Shown here: positions 1 through 8,476 of the stretch, piece by piece | Layout: each line of letters begins with the position of its first letter | How positions within the stretch are numbered: the first letter of the stretch is position 1 | Assembly: GCA_944363975.1 (NCBI GenBank) | Contig: CALVVU010000001.1 | Coordinates: 1 to 64,000, forward strand | Length of the DNA: 64,000 bases | Direction of reading: 5' to 3' | Source: Candidatus Coprovivens excrementavium | GTDB taxonomy: Bacteria; Bacillota_I; Bacilli_A; RF39; UBA660 | Notes under the pieces: model-generated | Databases searched by the model: none | Seen by the model: the letters and a program-made list of their open reading frames with translations, nothing else | What the model was told of the DNA's origin: nothing | Program-made: the position numbers and the translations under genes

Positions 1-25
1 CTTTTCTTTTCTTGGTTGCATTAGT

Positions 26-54
26 AATATACCAAATCGCTTTAATTATGTCAA
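26..54 (-). promoter_or_regulatory. sigma-70 type promoter (leftmost of three tandem)
   Basis: On the minus strand TTGACA (54-49) and TATATT (31-26) are separated by exactly 17 bp. It reads out of the left edge of the window. With the two similar promoters behind it, it looks like the leader of a highly expressed operon such as rRNA; that identity is inferred. Confidence 0.75.
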
Positions 55-122
55 CTTCTTTTTGAACTTTTTTTAAAGTTTTTTGGCTTATTTCTGCTAC
101 CTTTTAACTGGTTGCGTTGAAT

Positions 123-151
123 AATATATCAAATCATTTAAAGGATGTCAA
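123..151 (-). promoter_or_regulatory. sigma-70 type promoter (middle of three tandem)
   Basis: TTGACA (151-146) and TATATT (128-123) on the minus strand with a 17-bp spacer. The stretch after the -10 (a GCAACC-type motif) resembles that of the leftmost promoter, so the two look like a diverged duplication. Confidence 0.75.
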
Positions 152-236
152 TTTTTTCTTTATTTTTTTTTGAAAAAAATTTTCTTTAATATATTTTGAC
201 TATATTTTCAGGTCTTTTTCCAGTAAAAGTAATTCA

Positions 237-264
237 ATTATAACACTTTAAAATAACTTGTCAA
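237..264 (-). promoter_or_regulatory. sigma-70 type promoter (rightmost of three tandem)
   Basis: TTGACA (264-259) and a consensus TATAAT (242-237) with a 16-bp spacer on the minus strand. It lies just after the terminator of the L,D-transpeptidase gene, so it starts a new unit to the left. No gene is seen in 1-369. Confidence 0.75.
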
Positions 265-352
265 TTTTTTCTTCGATTTTTGGCGATAATTATTTCTTAT
301 GGCAATATAAAACTATTTTATGTGTTTATTTTATTATATGCAACATATAAAA

Positions 353-373
353 AAGAAGAACTATTTCTTCTAA
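353..373 (-). terminator. Terminator of the L,D-transpeptidase gene
   Basis: Minus-strand hairpin AGAAGAA/TTCTTCT with a 4-nt loop followed by a T run. The TAG stop of the gene lies in its 5' side. Confidence 0.7.
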
Positions 374-945
374 ATTATTTTTATTTGTCCGTTATCATTG
401 TCTAACCAATTTAAAATATAAAGTAAATTTTCTTTAGTTGTTGATATGCATCCAGAAGTTGTTTCTTTATTTTGAAGATGGAAAAATATAGCTGAGCCAT
501 TACCAGGAATACAAGGTTCCATATTATATTCAATAACAATTGCCAGTTCATATTCGATTGGATAGTCTATTAAATGTTCAGCGTCCTGCCAATTTTTCTC
601 ATTAGTATAACAATAATATGGATAAGGTTCTTTTTTGAATTGATCACTTATTTCGACTAACTTATTATAATAAAGGGATTCTTGATCACTTACCCAATAC
701 ATGTTTTCATTTATCTTATAATACGGATATGAAAAAGTATCATTTTTTATTGTCCCAAAAGCAAAACCTAAATTAAATTGCCCAATCGGTGTACACATAT
801 CTCCTTCTTTTTTATTTGATGTTAGACCATTTTTGCCAATATTTATTCCAAATAGTTCTTTTACTAAAGTTTCTTTTTCATATAATTGAATAATGTTTTT
901 TGAGGTGTTTATAACTATTAATTTATTATTTTTTTCTTTGTTCAT
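370..945 (-). CDS. L,D-transpeptidase (YkuD) family protein
   Basis: About 191 aa. The C-terminal half carries the YkuD-type signature: a His in FFHLQ (about residue 155) followed by TSGCIS with the catalytic Cys, and upstream GDMCTPIGQFNL, the usual approach to the fold. Known members of this family form 3-3 peptidoglycan cross-links or are related hydrolases. No signal peptide or membrane segment is visible, which is odd for a wall enzyme, so the substrate is uncertain. A frame opens further upstream (to 969), but the ATG at 945 has AAAGG about 8 nt before it and is preferred. It overlaps the end of the M14 peptidase gene by 20 nt, so the two are probably translated together. A terminator follows. 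Confidence 0.8.
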   Translation of the reverse strand: MNKEKNNKLIVINTSKNIIQLYEKETLVKELFGINIGKNGLTSNKKEGDMCTPIGQFNLGFAFGTIKNDTFSYPYYKINENMYWVSDQESLYYNKLVEISDQFKKEPYPYYCYTNEKNWQDAEHLIDYPIEYELAIVIEYNMEPCIPGNGSAIFFHLQNKETTSGCISTTKENLLYILNWLDNDNGQIKII

Positions 946-2458
946 AATGTACCTTTCCATTATCATCATAATACATAAAGTAATTTATATTATATAGATG
1001 AGCTATTTTCTTTATAGTTTGCATCATTTGATGAGCTGCACTCATATTAGCGTTCATTGTTAAATAATAATTACCTGTTTTATCACCGTATGGAGCAATG
1101 GGATTACCACCCATTTTTGATAATTCTAAAAGAAATGATGCTATATATTTTTTACGAAGAACATCTCCTACTCCTGAAATGTGATTAGGAAAACCAACTA
1201 TTTTATATCCAGAATTAGACTTACCCGTTTCCTCTTCATATACTTCGGAAATTTTCTTAGTATATTCATTAGCAATTTGACCATTAATATAAAATTTAAA
1301 ATCTCTTGTTACACCTTGCGTATGAGCTAAGGATAAATCGTTATCAGATACAGGATATACATATAACATACCTCCTGTACCATGGCAATTGATAAAAGCA
1401 TAATTTTCATTTTTATTATCTTGATTTTCTAAAAATGATAATAAAGCTTTATTTTCTTCTGTATATTCAAATCTTCCATCAAGATTAGATGTTGGTATAC
1501 CTGCCGGTCCAGGAATTGTTTTTAAAATATTATTATCACGATAACCTGCATATATTTCACCATAAGTTTGCATTTTCTTTTTTAAATCTTGAAAATAATA
1601 TTCATTGTTATCATTTAGATTAATACCGGAAGCATTGCTGAAAAAATTAGCAAGAGTTCCTATAGGAAAAAGTCCATTCTGATAAATTTTTGTTAAAGAT
1701 TCTTTTAGTTTACGATGAGCATCATCTTTAAGAGGAATACAATCGAGAGTTAGATTACTAAATATTTCTTGATGTTTCTTAATATGAGAGATTGTTTTTT
1801 TATCTGGAAATAAGTCTTGCCATTTATTATTTATAAAATTAGCTAATTTTTCTTTATCAACATTAAAGAAAATTAATAGAAAAGCTATCATATATTTTGG
1901 TGTAAGATCTTTATTATTACTTTTTTGCCAAAAAATAGTAATTAAATCTTCCTTAACACTTGGTATATCAAATTCCTCACAGAATATTCTAAGTATTTTA
2001 TTAATATTTAAAACGACTTGATCATCTTCACGATATAATGAATAATATTTTTTACAAAATTCTTCAATTTCTTTTTCGTTCATTGAAGACATAATACTTT
2101 TTAAAGCATAAGTTGTAGTAAAAAATCCTTCGGGATTTTGACAAGGTAAAAAATCAATAGTGAATTCGGACGGATTAAAATCTTGAAAATCTTTGTTACC
2201 TTCAGCAATATTTTGCATTAGTTGAGTAACATAATCAACACTTATTATTTCATTACCATGAGCTCCTCCCATGTAAACAATATGCATTGGACCATGACCT
2301 ATTGAATAATGTTCGATTGGAAAACCACATTTAGTATAACCAATTGGATCATGTTTAGTTACTTTATTTTTATTTTTAGGATTTTGGCATATGTTATTTA
2401 ATCTATTATAAAATTTATCATAATCTAGAATTTCGTATTTGATATTATATTCAGTCAT
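926..2458 (-). CDS. M14-family zinc carboxypeptidase-like protein
   Basis: 510 aa. Residues 64-72 read GGAHGNEI, matching the HxxE zinc pair of M14 metallopeptidases. LPCQNPEG follows with the Asn/Arg-type substrate region, and NCHGTGG near residue 357 supplies the third zinc His. A long helical insertion separates the ligands. M14 enzymes remove C-terminal residues; bacterial relatives often act on peptidoglycan peptides, and the overlapping L,D-transpeptidase gene supports a cell-wall role, though this is inference. No signal peptide is seen. The start has AAGGAG 7 nt upstream. The exact substrate cannot be read from the sequence. Confidence 0.8.
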   Translation of the reverse strand: MTEYNIKYEILDYDKFYNRLNNICQNPKNKNKVTKHDPIGYTKCGFPIEHYSIGHGPMHIVYMGGAHGNEIISVDYVTQLMQNIAEGNKDFQDFNPSEFTIDFLPCQNPEGFFTTTYALKSIMSSMNEKEIEEFCKKYYSLYREDDQVVLNINKILRIFCEEFDIPSVKEDLITIFWQKSNNKDLTPKYMIAFLLIFFNVDKEKLANFINNKWQDLFPDKKTISHIKKHQEIFSNLTLDCIPLKDDAHRKLKESLTKIYQNGLFPIGTLANFFSNASGINLNDNNEYYFQDLKKKMQTYGEIYAGYRDNNILKTIPGPAGIPTSNLDGRFEYTEENKALLSFLENQDNKNENYAFINCHGTGGMLYVYPVSDNDLSLAHTQGVTRDFKFYINGQIANEYTKKISEVYEEETGKSNSGYKIVGFPNHISGVGDVLRKKYIASFLLELSKMGGNPIAPYGDKTGNYYLTMNANMSAAHQMMQTIKKIAHLYNINYFMYYDDNGKVHYEQRKK

Positions 2459-2532
2459 TTTAAATCTCCTTTCTTTTATAATATTTTATTTTGAATTCCT
2501 TTTTCTAATGCTATTTTAACATTTAAATTAAA

Positions 2533-2560
2533 AAAGGAAATATTCTTCAATACTTCCTTT
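2533..2560 (-). terminator. Terminator after the first surface-protein gene
   Basis: Minus-strand hairpin AAAGGAAgTATT/AATATTTCCTTT followed by T6, about 10 nt past the stop. Confidence 0.75.
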
Positions 2561-2570
2561 ACACTTTTAA

Positions 2571-3998
2571 TTATTTAATATTCTTATAATACTTTCTTTT
2601 TTGTTCATTTTTTATATAGATTATAAACATTGTAGTTAATCCGAATAATAAGATAATATATGTTATTAGATCACTTGTTTCAGGATTTTTTGGTAAGAAG
2701 GTTGCTTCGATGGTTACATCACTACTTGGCATTGTAAATTTATAGTCAGTAAATGTTAAGACATTTCCATCTTTATCTGTTACTTTAACTACTCCTAATA
2801 CATATCCTTCTTTAGGTGTTATTTCAAATGTTACACCCTCTCCAGATTTAGCAGTACTTAATACTTTAATTGTTCCATTACCGTCGGTTTTAGTTGATAT
2901 ATCATAAGTAAAATAGTATTTAGTAATAGTTGGTAATTCACCTGTTATTACTTCATCAAGATTTTGTACAGCTTTTCCTTTTGGACTAGCAATATAATTA
3001 CTAAGCATAATTAAGCCATTGTTTACTTTTTTTAGATTAGTTATTTTACGTCCTTCATTATAATAATATTCATATCCATCAGAAACTAACGTTTGTAATT
3101 CCTCACTATATTCTTTTTCTTTTTGAAAGTTATATTTAGTTAATTCTAATTGTGAAAAACAGTGGTCTTCATATCGACATTCATCTCTATCTGAAATATC
3201 ATTTTCTGTTATAATATAATATCCGTCGTTTGTTAACTCAGCAATGATTTGATTTGTAGTATTTATTTGTTGATCTAGTATTTGATTATAATTTTTATCA
3301 TAAATCTCTATTCCACTTATTTTTTGCTTATAATCATAATAAGCTAATAAAGTATACTGATTATTATTTACTATATTATAATATTCTTTAGAATTTTCAG
3401 GATTTTCTTCATATAATTTATAAATTATATAATAATCTTGCCAATACTCTTTTACTTGATCTGCAGTTAATTCGTCTATACTGTATTCGTTAAAAATTGA
3501 TAAATCTTTTTTTACTATAATTGTATTAAAATTATTTAAATTGATAATAATATAATTATCTTTAGATTCTAAAAAATAAGAATTATTTGGATATATATAA
3601 TCCATTGATGTATTTTTAAATTCGTTATATTTTAAAATATTTAATTCTTCATCTAATAATACGAGATATATAGTATAGTTACTTTGACCATCAACATATT
3701 CATAATCTTCATAAAGACATAAAAATTGGTTAGTAGATTCATCATATTTTATATAATCACAATAACCATCTAAATATTCAGTATTTATTATATTACCATC
3801 TTTGTCATAATATATTACGTAATTATAGCTATATGCTAAATATCCTTCTTCTGTTTCGACAACATCAATAACATAACTGGTGTATTCATTATCTGTGTCA
3901 ATATATTTACCCCATTCAAAGTTTAAATTTTCTTTAGCATTTACTAAAAATGGAAAGAATAAAATTATCAAGATAACTAGTTTTTTTAGATACTTCAT
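2571..3998 (-). CDS. Secreted, wall- or membrane-anchored protein with an InlB B-repeat-like domain
   Basis: 475 aa. It begins with a signal peptide (MKYLKKL, a hydrophobic stretch, then VNAKE). A Tyr/Asp/Asn-rich region of short strand-like repeats follows (residues 30-365), then a domain of about 70 aa (DGNGTIKVLSTA...GYVLGVVKVTD...FTMPSSDVTIEATF) of the divergent InlB B-repeat type. The C-terminus has NPETSDLI, a hydrophobic segment and a Lys/Arg tail, resembling a sortase-sorting signal in which NPETS replaces LPXTG. A paralogue lies directly upstream with a nearly identical C-terminus and a diverged middle. Function unknown; probably surface-exposed. Confidence 0.75.
   Translation of the reverse strand: MKYLKKLVILIILFFPFLVNAKENLNFEWGKYIDTDNEYTSYVIDVVETEEGYLAYSYNYVIYYDKDGNIINTEYLDGYCDYIKYDESTNQFLCLYEDYEYVDGQSNYTIYLVLLDEELNILKYNEFKNTSMDYIYPNNSYFLESKDNYIIINLNNFNTIIVKKDLSIFNEYSIDELTADQVKEYWQDYYIIYKLYEENPENSKEYYNIVNNNQYTLLAYYDYKQKISGIEIYDKNYNQILDQQINTTNQIIAELTNDGYYIITENDISDRDECRYEDHCFSQLELTKYNFQKEKEYSEELQTLVSDGYEYYYNEGRKITNLKKVNNGLIMLSNYIASPKGKAVQNLDEVITGELPTITKYYFTYDISTKTDGNGTIKVLSTAKSGEGVTFEITPKEGYVLGVVKVTDKDGNVLTFTDYKFTMPSSDVTIEATFLPKNPETSDLITYIILLFGLTTMFIIYIKNEQKRKYYKNIK
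2583..2901. repeat. Direct repeat, copy 1 (3' ends of the paired surface-protein genes)
   Basis: About 320 bp nearly identical to 4074-4392, covering the InlB-like domain and sorting tail. The 5' parts of the two genes are much more diverged, which suggests gene conversion or domain shuffling at the 3' end. Confidence 0.8.
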
Positions 3999-4053
3999 AC
4001 TATCACCTATTTTAATTATACTATGTTAATTATTTAGTTGCAATTAAATAAAA

Positions 4054-4088
4054 AGAAAGTATTATTTTATGTTTTTATAATACTTTCT
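4054..4088 (-). terminator. Terminator overlapping the stop of the second surface-protein gene
   Basis: Minus-strand hairpin AGAAAGTATTAT/ATAATACTTTCT plus T run. The TAA stop at 4064-4062 lies next to the loop, so the last codons form the 5' arm. Confidence 0.75.
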
Positions 4089-5678
4089 TTTTTGTTCATT
4101 TTTTATATAGATTATAAATAATGTTGTTAAACCGAATAATAAGATAATATATGTTATTAGATCACTTGTTTCAGGATTTTCTGGCAAGAAGGTTGCTTCG
4201 ATAGTTACATCTGATGATGGCATTGTAAATTTATAGTCAGTAAATGTTAAGACATTTCCATCTTTATCTGTTACTTTAACTACTCCTAATACATAACCTT
4301 CTTTAGGTGTTATCTCAAACGTTACACCTTCTCCAGATTTAGCAGTACTTAGGACTTTAATTGTTCCATTGCCGTCGGTTTTAGTTTCAATATTATAGAT
4401 TGGAGTGTAAGTTTGGAAGATTACGTTTGTTCCACATGTATTTCCATCTGAGTCTTGATGTGCAGGATAATAATCTATGTTATTCGATTTTGGACATCCA
4501 TATCCTATTTTAGATAACAAAGTTATACCTTTATTATTTGATAGTAGAAATGTTCTAGATATTAATTCGTCAGTTAAGAAATCATCATTTCTTAAACTTA
4601 CAAGGCCAAAATCTGTTAAATCTTTATCAGCATAGACAAGAGATACTATGTTACCTTCATTAATAATTACAGTATAATATTGATTATTATATTCGATAGC
4701 ATAGTTAATAAATAATCTTTTATTTAGATTTCCTAATTCACTTTCTAAGTAGTTAATGAATTTTTTGTATTCACTATCTGATATTACATTTTTGGGTTTT
4801 ATATTATAGTATTCATCATAATATTCATCATAATATTCATCTTCTATAGAATAGTATTCATCTTCAGTTATTTCTTCAAACTCGTTTAAGTATATATCGC
4901 TATAATAATATTTCTTGTAATCAGTTATATAAACTTTATCATTAATAATTATTGTATTATCAATTTCTATTGGAGCAATAATTTCTTTTTCAACTTTTAA
5001 AGTATTAGGATTAACTTTGACTAAATTCTGCTCTCCCCATCTATATAATAATAGATTTTTTCCATCAGTTGATTGTTCATTATAACTTAAATTTGTTTGA
5101 TATGTACCTTGTTGTTTATTGTTAAAATCATATGTTGTATACGTATATGTACTATTGGCATAAGTTCTTGTTATATAATAATCTTCGCCTATAATTGGAG
5201 AATAATTATCGGTTGTAAAAGATGTTAACATATTTAAATCTTCATCATATATTTCAAATTTATAAAGATTGTCATTATAGTATTTAGCAACTACTTGATT
5301 ATTATTTGTTGTATATATATAACCAATAATTTCATCTGTAGTTATTTCTTTGACTTTTTCAAGAGTTTTACCTTTTAATTTGATAATTTTGTTAGTATCT
5401 TCTTCATTATAATATAAATGATTACCGATTGATTCCATTTCACTATAATCATTAAGTTTTAGAGATGCTATTTTGTTACCTTCTAAATCGTAAGTTTTAT
5501 ATACGAATTCTTTATTTTTTAAATCATAACCATCTGTTAAAAAATAATCATCAAAATATTGAATTTCTTCATGGTAGGTATTAAATTGATTTTCTAATTC
5601 TATTTCGTTTAATTTGGCATTTACTATGATTGGTAGAAATAAGATTATCAAGATAATTAATTTCTTTATATACTTCAT
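4062..5678 (-). CDS. Secreted, wall- or membrane-anchored protein, paralogue of the downstream gene
   Basis: 538 aa. Same architecture as its neighbour: signal peptide (MKYIKKLIILIILFLP then VNAKL), a Tyr/Asn/Asp-rich body with beta-propeller-like strand repeats and an acidic Tyr tract (YYDEYYDEYY near residue 285), an InlB B-repeat-like domain and the NPETSDLI/hydrophobic/Lys-Arg tail. The last about 105 residues are almost identical between the two proteins, while the bodies are different, so they may present different ectodomains on a common anchor. GGTGA lies upstream of the ATG. Ligand and role are unknown. Confidence 0.75.
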   Translation of the reverse strand: MKYIKKLIILIILFLPIIVNAKLNEIELENQFNTYHEEIQYFDDYFLTDGYDLKNKEFVYKTYDLEGNKIASLKLNDYSEMESIGNHLYYNEEDTNKIIKLKGKTLEKVKEITTDEIIGYIYTTNNNQVVAKYYNDNLYKFEIYDEDLNMLTSFTTDNYSPIIGEDYYITRTYANSTYTYTTYDFNNKQQGTYQTNLSYNEQSTDGKNLLLYRWGEQNLVKVNPNTLKVEKEIIAPIEIDNTIIINDKVYITDYKKYYYSDIYLNEFEEITEDEYYSIEDEYYDEYYDEYYNIKPKNVISDSEYKKFINYLESELGNLNKRLFINYAIEYNNQYYTVIINEGNIVSLVYADKDLTDFGLVSLRNDDFLTDELISRTFLLSNNKGITLLSKIGYGCPKSNNIDYYPAHQDSDGNTCGTNVIFQTYTPIYNIETKTDGNGTIKVLSTAKSGEGVTFEITPKEGYVLGVVKVTDKDGNVLTFTDYKFTMPSSDVTIEATFLPENPETSDLITYIILLFGLTTLFIIYIKNEQKRKYYKNIK

Positions 5679-5727
5679 ACTATCACCTATTTTAATTGTA
5701 ACATTATTAATATATTAATTCAATTTA

Positions 5728-5793
5728 TTATTTTATGCTGATATTTCTATATTTTAAATATTCACCTAAATCTTTACCAAATTTATTCATCAT
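5728..5793 (-). CDS. Possible 21-aa peptide
   Basis: A short frame beginning MMNKFGKDLGEYLKYR, with AGGAGG 7 nt before the first ATG. It lies alone between the LCP gene and the surface-protein pair. The ribosome binding site sits in one arm of a perfect 10-bp hairpin. It could be a regulated small peptide, an N-terminal remnant of a helix-turn-helix protein, or chance. No family is recognised. Confidence 0.35.
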   Translation of the reverse strand: MMNKFGKDLGEYLKYRNISIK

Positions 5794-5794
5794 A

Positions 5795-5837
5795 AAATAC
5801 CTCCTATTATATTTATTATAGATATATGGAGGTATTT
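5795..5837 (-). promoter_or_regulatory. Perfect hairpin covering the ribosome binding site of the 21-aa frame
   Basis: AAATACCTCC (5795-5804 on the plus strand) is complementary to GGAGGTATTT (5828-5837). On the minus-strand RNA the 3' arm contains AGGAGG followed directly by the ATG. It could block translation, work as a thermosensor, or be a terminator of the LCP gene with a poor T run. Confidence 0.45.
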
Positions 5838-5927
5838 CCTTTTATTTTTATAAATATTCTTTTAATTATACTTTATTATTAAATTTATAATATTTTAATT
5901 TTCTAATTACATTTTTAATGTTATTTA

Positions 5928-7352
5928 TTATGTTTCAGCTAATACTTTAGTTATCTTATCATGAGCTTTTTTTACATCATCTTCATAAGGAATCATAACA
6001 TAACGTTTTGATTTTGGTGCAGTATGAGTTGGTAAAGATGCATTACTACCATTAACCCAATTAGAGTCAAAAGTCCATGTTGACATATTATCTATTTGAT
6101 TTTTAACAAATAAAGATATTACTTCTTTAGGAATAGTTGTTCGATATAAATTATTTAAAGATACTAATAATTCATCATATTTTATAAGAATTGATTTATC
6201 TTTCATAATTTTTTTAAATACAGCTTCTAATACTTGTTGTTGATTTTGAATACGATGTCTGTCCCCACTAGAATAAGCATATCTTTCACGAGAATAAGCT
6301 AAGGCTTTTTCTCCATCCATATAATTATAACCTTTTTTTACTGTCCAGCCTTTTTTATGATAAGAGTTAAATGTTGAATCAGAGTATACTTCTATTCCTC
6401 CTACCAAATCTACTATTTCAGTAACTGCATTAAAGTTAATTTTTATACTATAATCTATTTCTATATCAAATAAATCTTCAATAGTTTTTTCTGATACTTC
6501 TAAACCATAAATACCACTATGAGTTAATTTATCTTTTAAACCTGTTTGACCATGTACCTGTACATAATAATCTCTAGGAATAGATGTTATAAGAATATGT
6601 TTAGTATTTGGATTAATTGTTAGAATCATATTAACATCACTACGTGATTTATTATAAATAGTCTTACTACGAGAATCACTTCCTGATATATAAATATTAA
6701 GAGGTTTTAATTTATCTATACTATTTTCTTTTTTGGTTAAAATATTTTCTATCTCAAAACTATATATTATATCTATATTATCATAAATATCTTTATTATC
6801 TTCTTCTAAAAGATCTAAATACGAAGATGCTATTAGAATAGCATCTAATTCCTTAGATAATAAATTATTATATAATTCATAAATATCTTCATAAGATATT
6901 TTATCTACTTTAATTAAATCATCTATATTATTCAATACTTCTTCTTTATCATTGTCTTCTAAGTAATATCCTATTTTTTTATTATTTAATTTATATATAT
7001 CTTCATACTTATTTTTTAATATAATTACATTATATGTGTTTATTTCTACTGTATTATTATTAAAAGCTTTATTTAAAAATGAAAGAGTACTACTTCCTAT
7101 ATTAATACCTAATATACAAATAATAACTAAAATAAAATATATAATTATACTTAAGATATTAAATAAGATTCTTTTAGATATTAAAGTTAATATTCCTATT
7201 ATATTTAATATAACTAATATACTTATTAGAATAATTATATACTTAGTGCTTAATATATTTATATCTAATATTACTTTAAATAAATATATAGATAGTAATA
7301 ACATTATAAATATAATTATTAACTTAATGTATATTAATATCTTTTTATTCAT
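5928..7352 (-). CDS. LytR-CpsA-Psr (LCP) family glycopolymer transferase
   Basis: 474 aa. Three N-terminal hydrophobic segments (about residues 9-30, 35-57, 62-95) are followed by a linker and an LCP catalytic domain from about residue 220. Recognisable motifs are YISGSDSRS, RSDVNMILTINP, TSIPRDYYV (the conserved Arg that binds the lipid phosphate), and KALAYSRERYAYSSGDRHRIQNQQ. LCP enzymes attach teichoic acids or capsule to peptidoglycan on the outer face of the membrane. It could serve the exopolysaccharide locus at 17-30 kb, but is not adjacent to it. GAGGTGA precedes the ATG. Confidence 0.92.
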   Translation of the reverse strand: MNKKILIYIKLIIIFIMLLLSIYLFKVILDINILSTKYIIILISILVILNIIGILTLISKRILFNILSIIIYFILVIICILGINIGSSTLSFLNKAFNNNTVEINTYNVIILKNKYEDIYKLNNKKIGYYLEDNDKEEVLNNIDDLIKVDKISYEDIYELYNNLLSKELDAILIASSYLDLLEEDNKDIYDNIDIIYSFEIENILTKKENSIDKLKPLNIYISGSDSRSKTIYNKSRSDVNMILTINPNTKHILITSIPRDYYVQVHGQTGLKDKLTHSGIYGLEVSEKTIEDLFDIEIDYSIKINFNAVTEIVDLVGGIEVYSDSTFNSYHKKGWTVKKGYNYMDGEKALAYSRERYAYSSGDRHRIQNQQQVLEAVFKKIMKDKSILIKYDELLVSLNNLYRTTIPKEVISLFVKNQIDNMSTWTFDSNWVNGSNASLPTHTAPKSKRYVMIPYEDDVKKAHDKITKVLAET

Positions 7353-7519
7353 ATTATCACCTCAAAAGTACTCATATTATAGCATTAATATTATAATAAT
7401 TATTATATTTATATATTGGGAGTGTAAAGCATATATATTATTAATTATTATTAGTAGTAGATACTAAATTAGATTTTTTATTAGATTTTGAATAGTAGTT
7501 CTTTCTTTATTATTTTTCC

Positions 7520-7715
7520 GTTTCTAATATTTTAGTTTTTATTTCATTATAGTAATTCAAGTTATATATCTTCTTTTATTTTGGTTAGTGTAGTATATGG
7601 TGCTAACTCATATAATAATTTCTGATTAACATATGTTATTATTATCTTTTTCTCTTTAAATTATATTGTTATGAATTAATATTCCACTAATAATTTCATT
7701 AAGTTTTCTATAATA
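7520..7715 (-). pseudogene. Eroded gene fragments
   Basis: The 373-bp gap 7353-7725 holds no intact gene. 7520-7568 resembles the 5' end of the neighbouring DUF1016-like gene (YNLNYYNEIK, then stops). About 7665-7713 resembles the 3' end of the split DUF3419-like gene at 10.1 kb (a SGILIH-like stretch). Both look like remains of duplicated genes. Confidence 0.5.
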
Positions 7716-7725
7716 AAATAAATAT

Positions 7726-8202
7726 TTAATATATATATATATATATATATTTATATTTTGTTTCTTTTGGTAATCTTTCGTATTCTTTAGATTTAATTTT
7801 TTGAATTAATTCTCTTTTACTAAGATTTTTATTTTTAGATATATTTATATAATATATTATTTCATCTTCGTTTTTCAATTTTAAAAGTTCACAATAATGA
7901 CTCCAAGTTAAAATTGCAGCCACTGGTTGCAATTTTTCATTACAACAAATTTTTTCATAATACAATCTCATATTATATAAAGTTCTAATACTATATTTTT
8001 GATTTAAATCTTTTGTTAGTTTTACTGAATATTCTTTTATTATTCCTTCTCCATAGTGTTTACCTGCTTCTGTTAGTATTTTTCCTACTTTATAATAGGT
8101 ATTTAAATCATTTCTATTATTGGCATATTCTCTTGCTTTTTTGGATATTTCTTTCTTTATTAATTCTTTTTTTAATTCATTGTAGTAGTTCAAGTTATAC
8201 AT
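7726..8202 (-). pseudogene. Truncated YhcG-like (DUF1016 N-terminal) gene
   Basis: 158 aa. Residues 1-140 (NYYNELKKEL, YYKVGKILTEAGKHYGEGIIKEYS, SIRTLYNMRLYYE, AAILTWSHYCELLKL) match the DUF1016 N-terminal domain of YhcG-type proteins. Full-length members are around 340 aa with a C-terminal PD-(D/E)XK nuclease domain, which is absent here. The frame runs into an (AT)n tract at 7729-7751, giving the tail YIYIYIY, so it was probably cut short by a rearrangement at the microsatellite. A copy of its first codons lies at 7520-7568. Probably inactive as a nuclease. Confidence 0.75.
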
Positions 8203-8279
8203 TCCCTTCTTACTTATTTATACTAAGTATTAAAAAGATCTCCTTTTTTATATGAAGTTATTTATAAAATTAAAAAAGA

Positions 8280-8311
8280 GATACTTATTTTTCTTATGTA
8301 GAATAAGTATC
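8280..8311 (-). terminator. Hairpin terminator
   Basis: GATACTTATT/AATAAGTATC stem with a T run on the minus strand, upstream of the truncated DUF1016 gene. 8341-8400 between the two hairpins holds only a short coding-like remnant (EELTNQINTISKK then stop). Confidence 0.6.
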
Positions 8312-8420
8312 TTCGCTGTTATTTATATTTTTTCTTTTATTATATTGATTTATTTCTTAGAAATGGTATTAATTTGATTGGTTAATTCTTCTATACTTAT
8401 AATATTTTAATAATTAAAAA

Positions 8421-8452
8421 ATCTCTTATATTTGATGTTCAATATAAGAGAT
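8421..8452 (-). terminator. Terminator of the HipA/HIRAN unit
   Basis: ATCTCTTATATT/AATATAAGAGAT stem, 8-nt loop and T6 on the minus strand, 25 nt past the HIRAN gene. Confidence 0.8.
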
Positions 8453-8476
8453 AAATTAAATTATAAGTTAAATTTT

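Noticed and set aside
7036-7467. Plus-strand 143-codon frame rich in Ile/Leu
   Set aside because: It lies opposite the membrane segments of the LCP gene; its composition is a by-product of AT-rich coding on the other strand.
8013-8255. Plus-strand frame opposite the truncated DUF1016 gene
   Set aside because: Leu/Phe-rich reverse-strand shadow with no RBS or family features.
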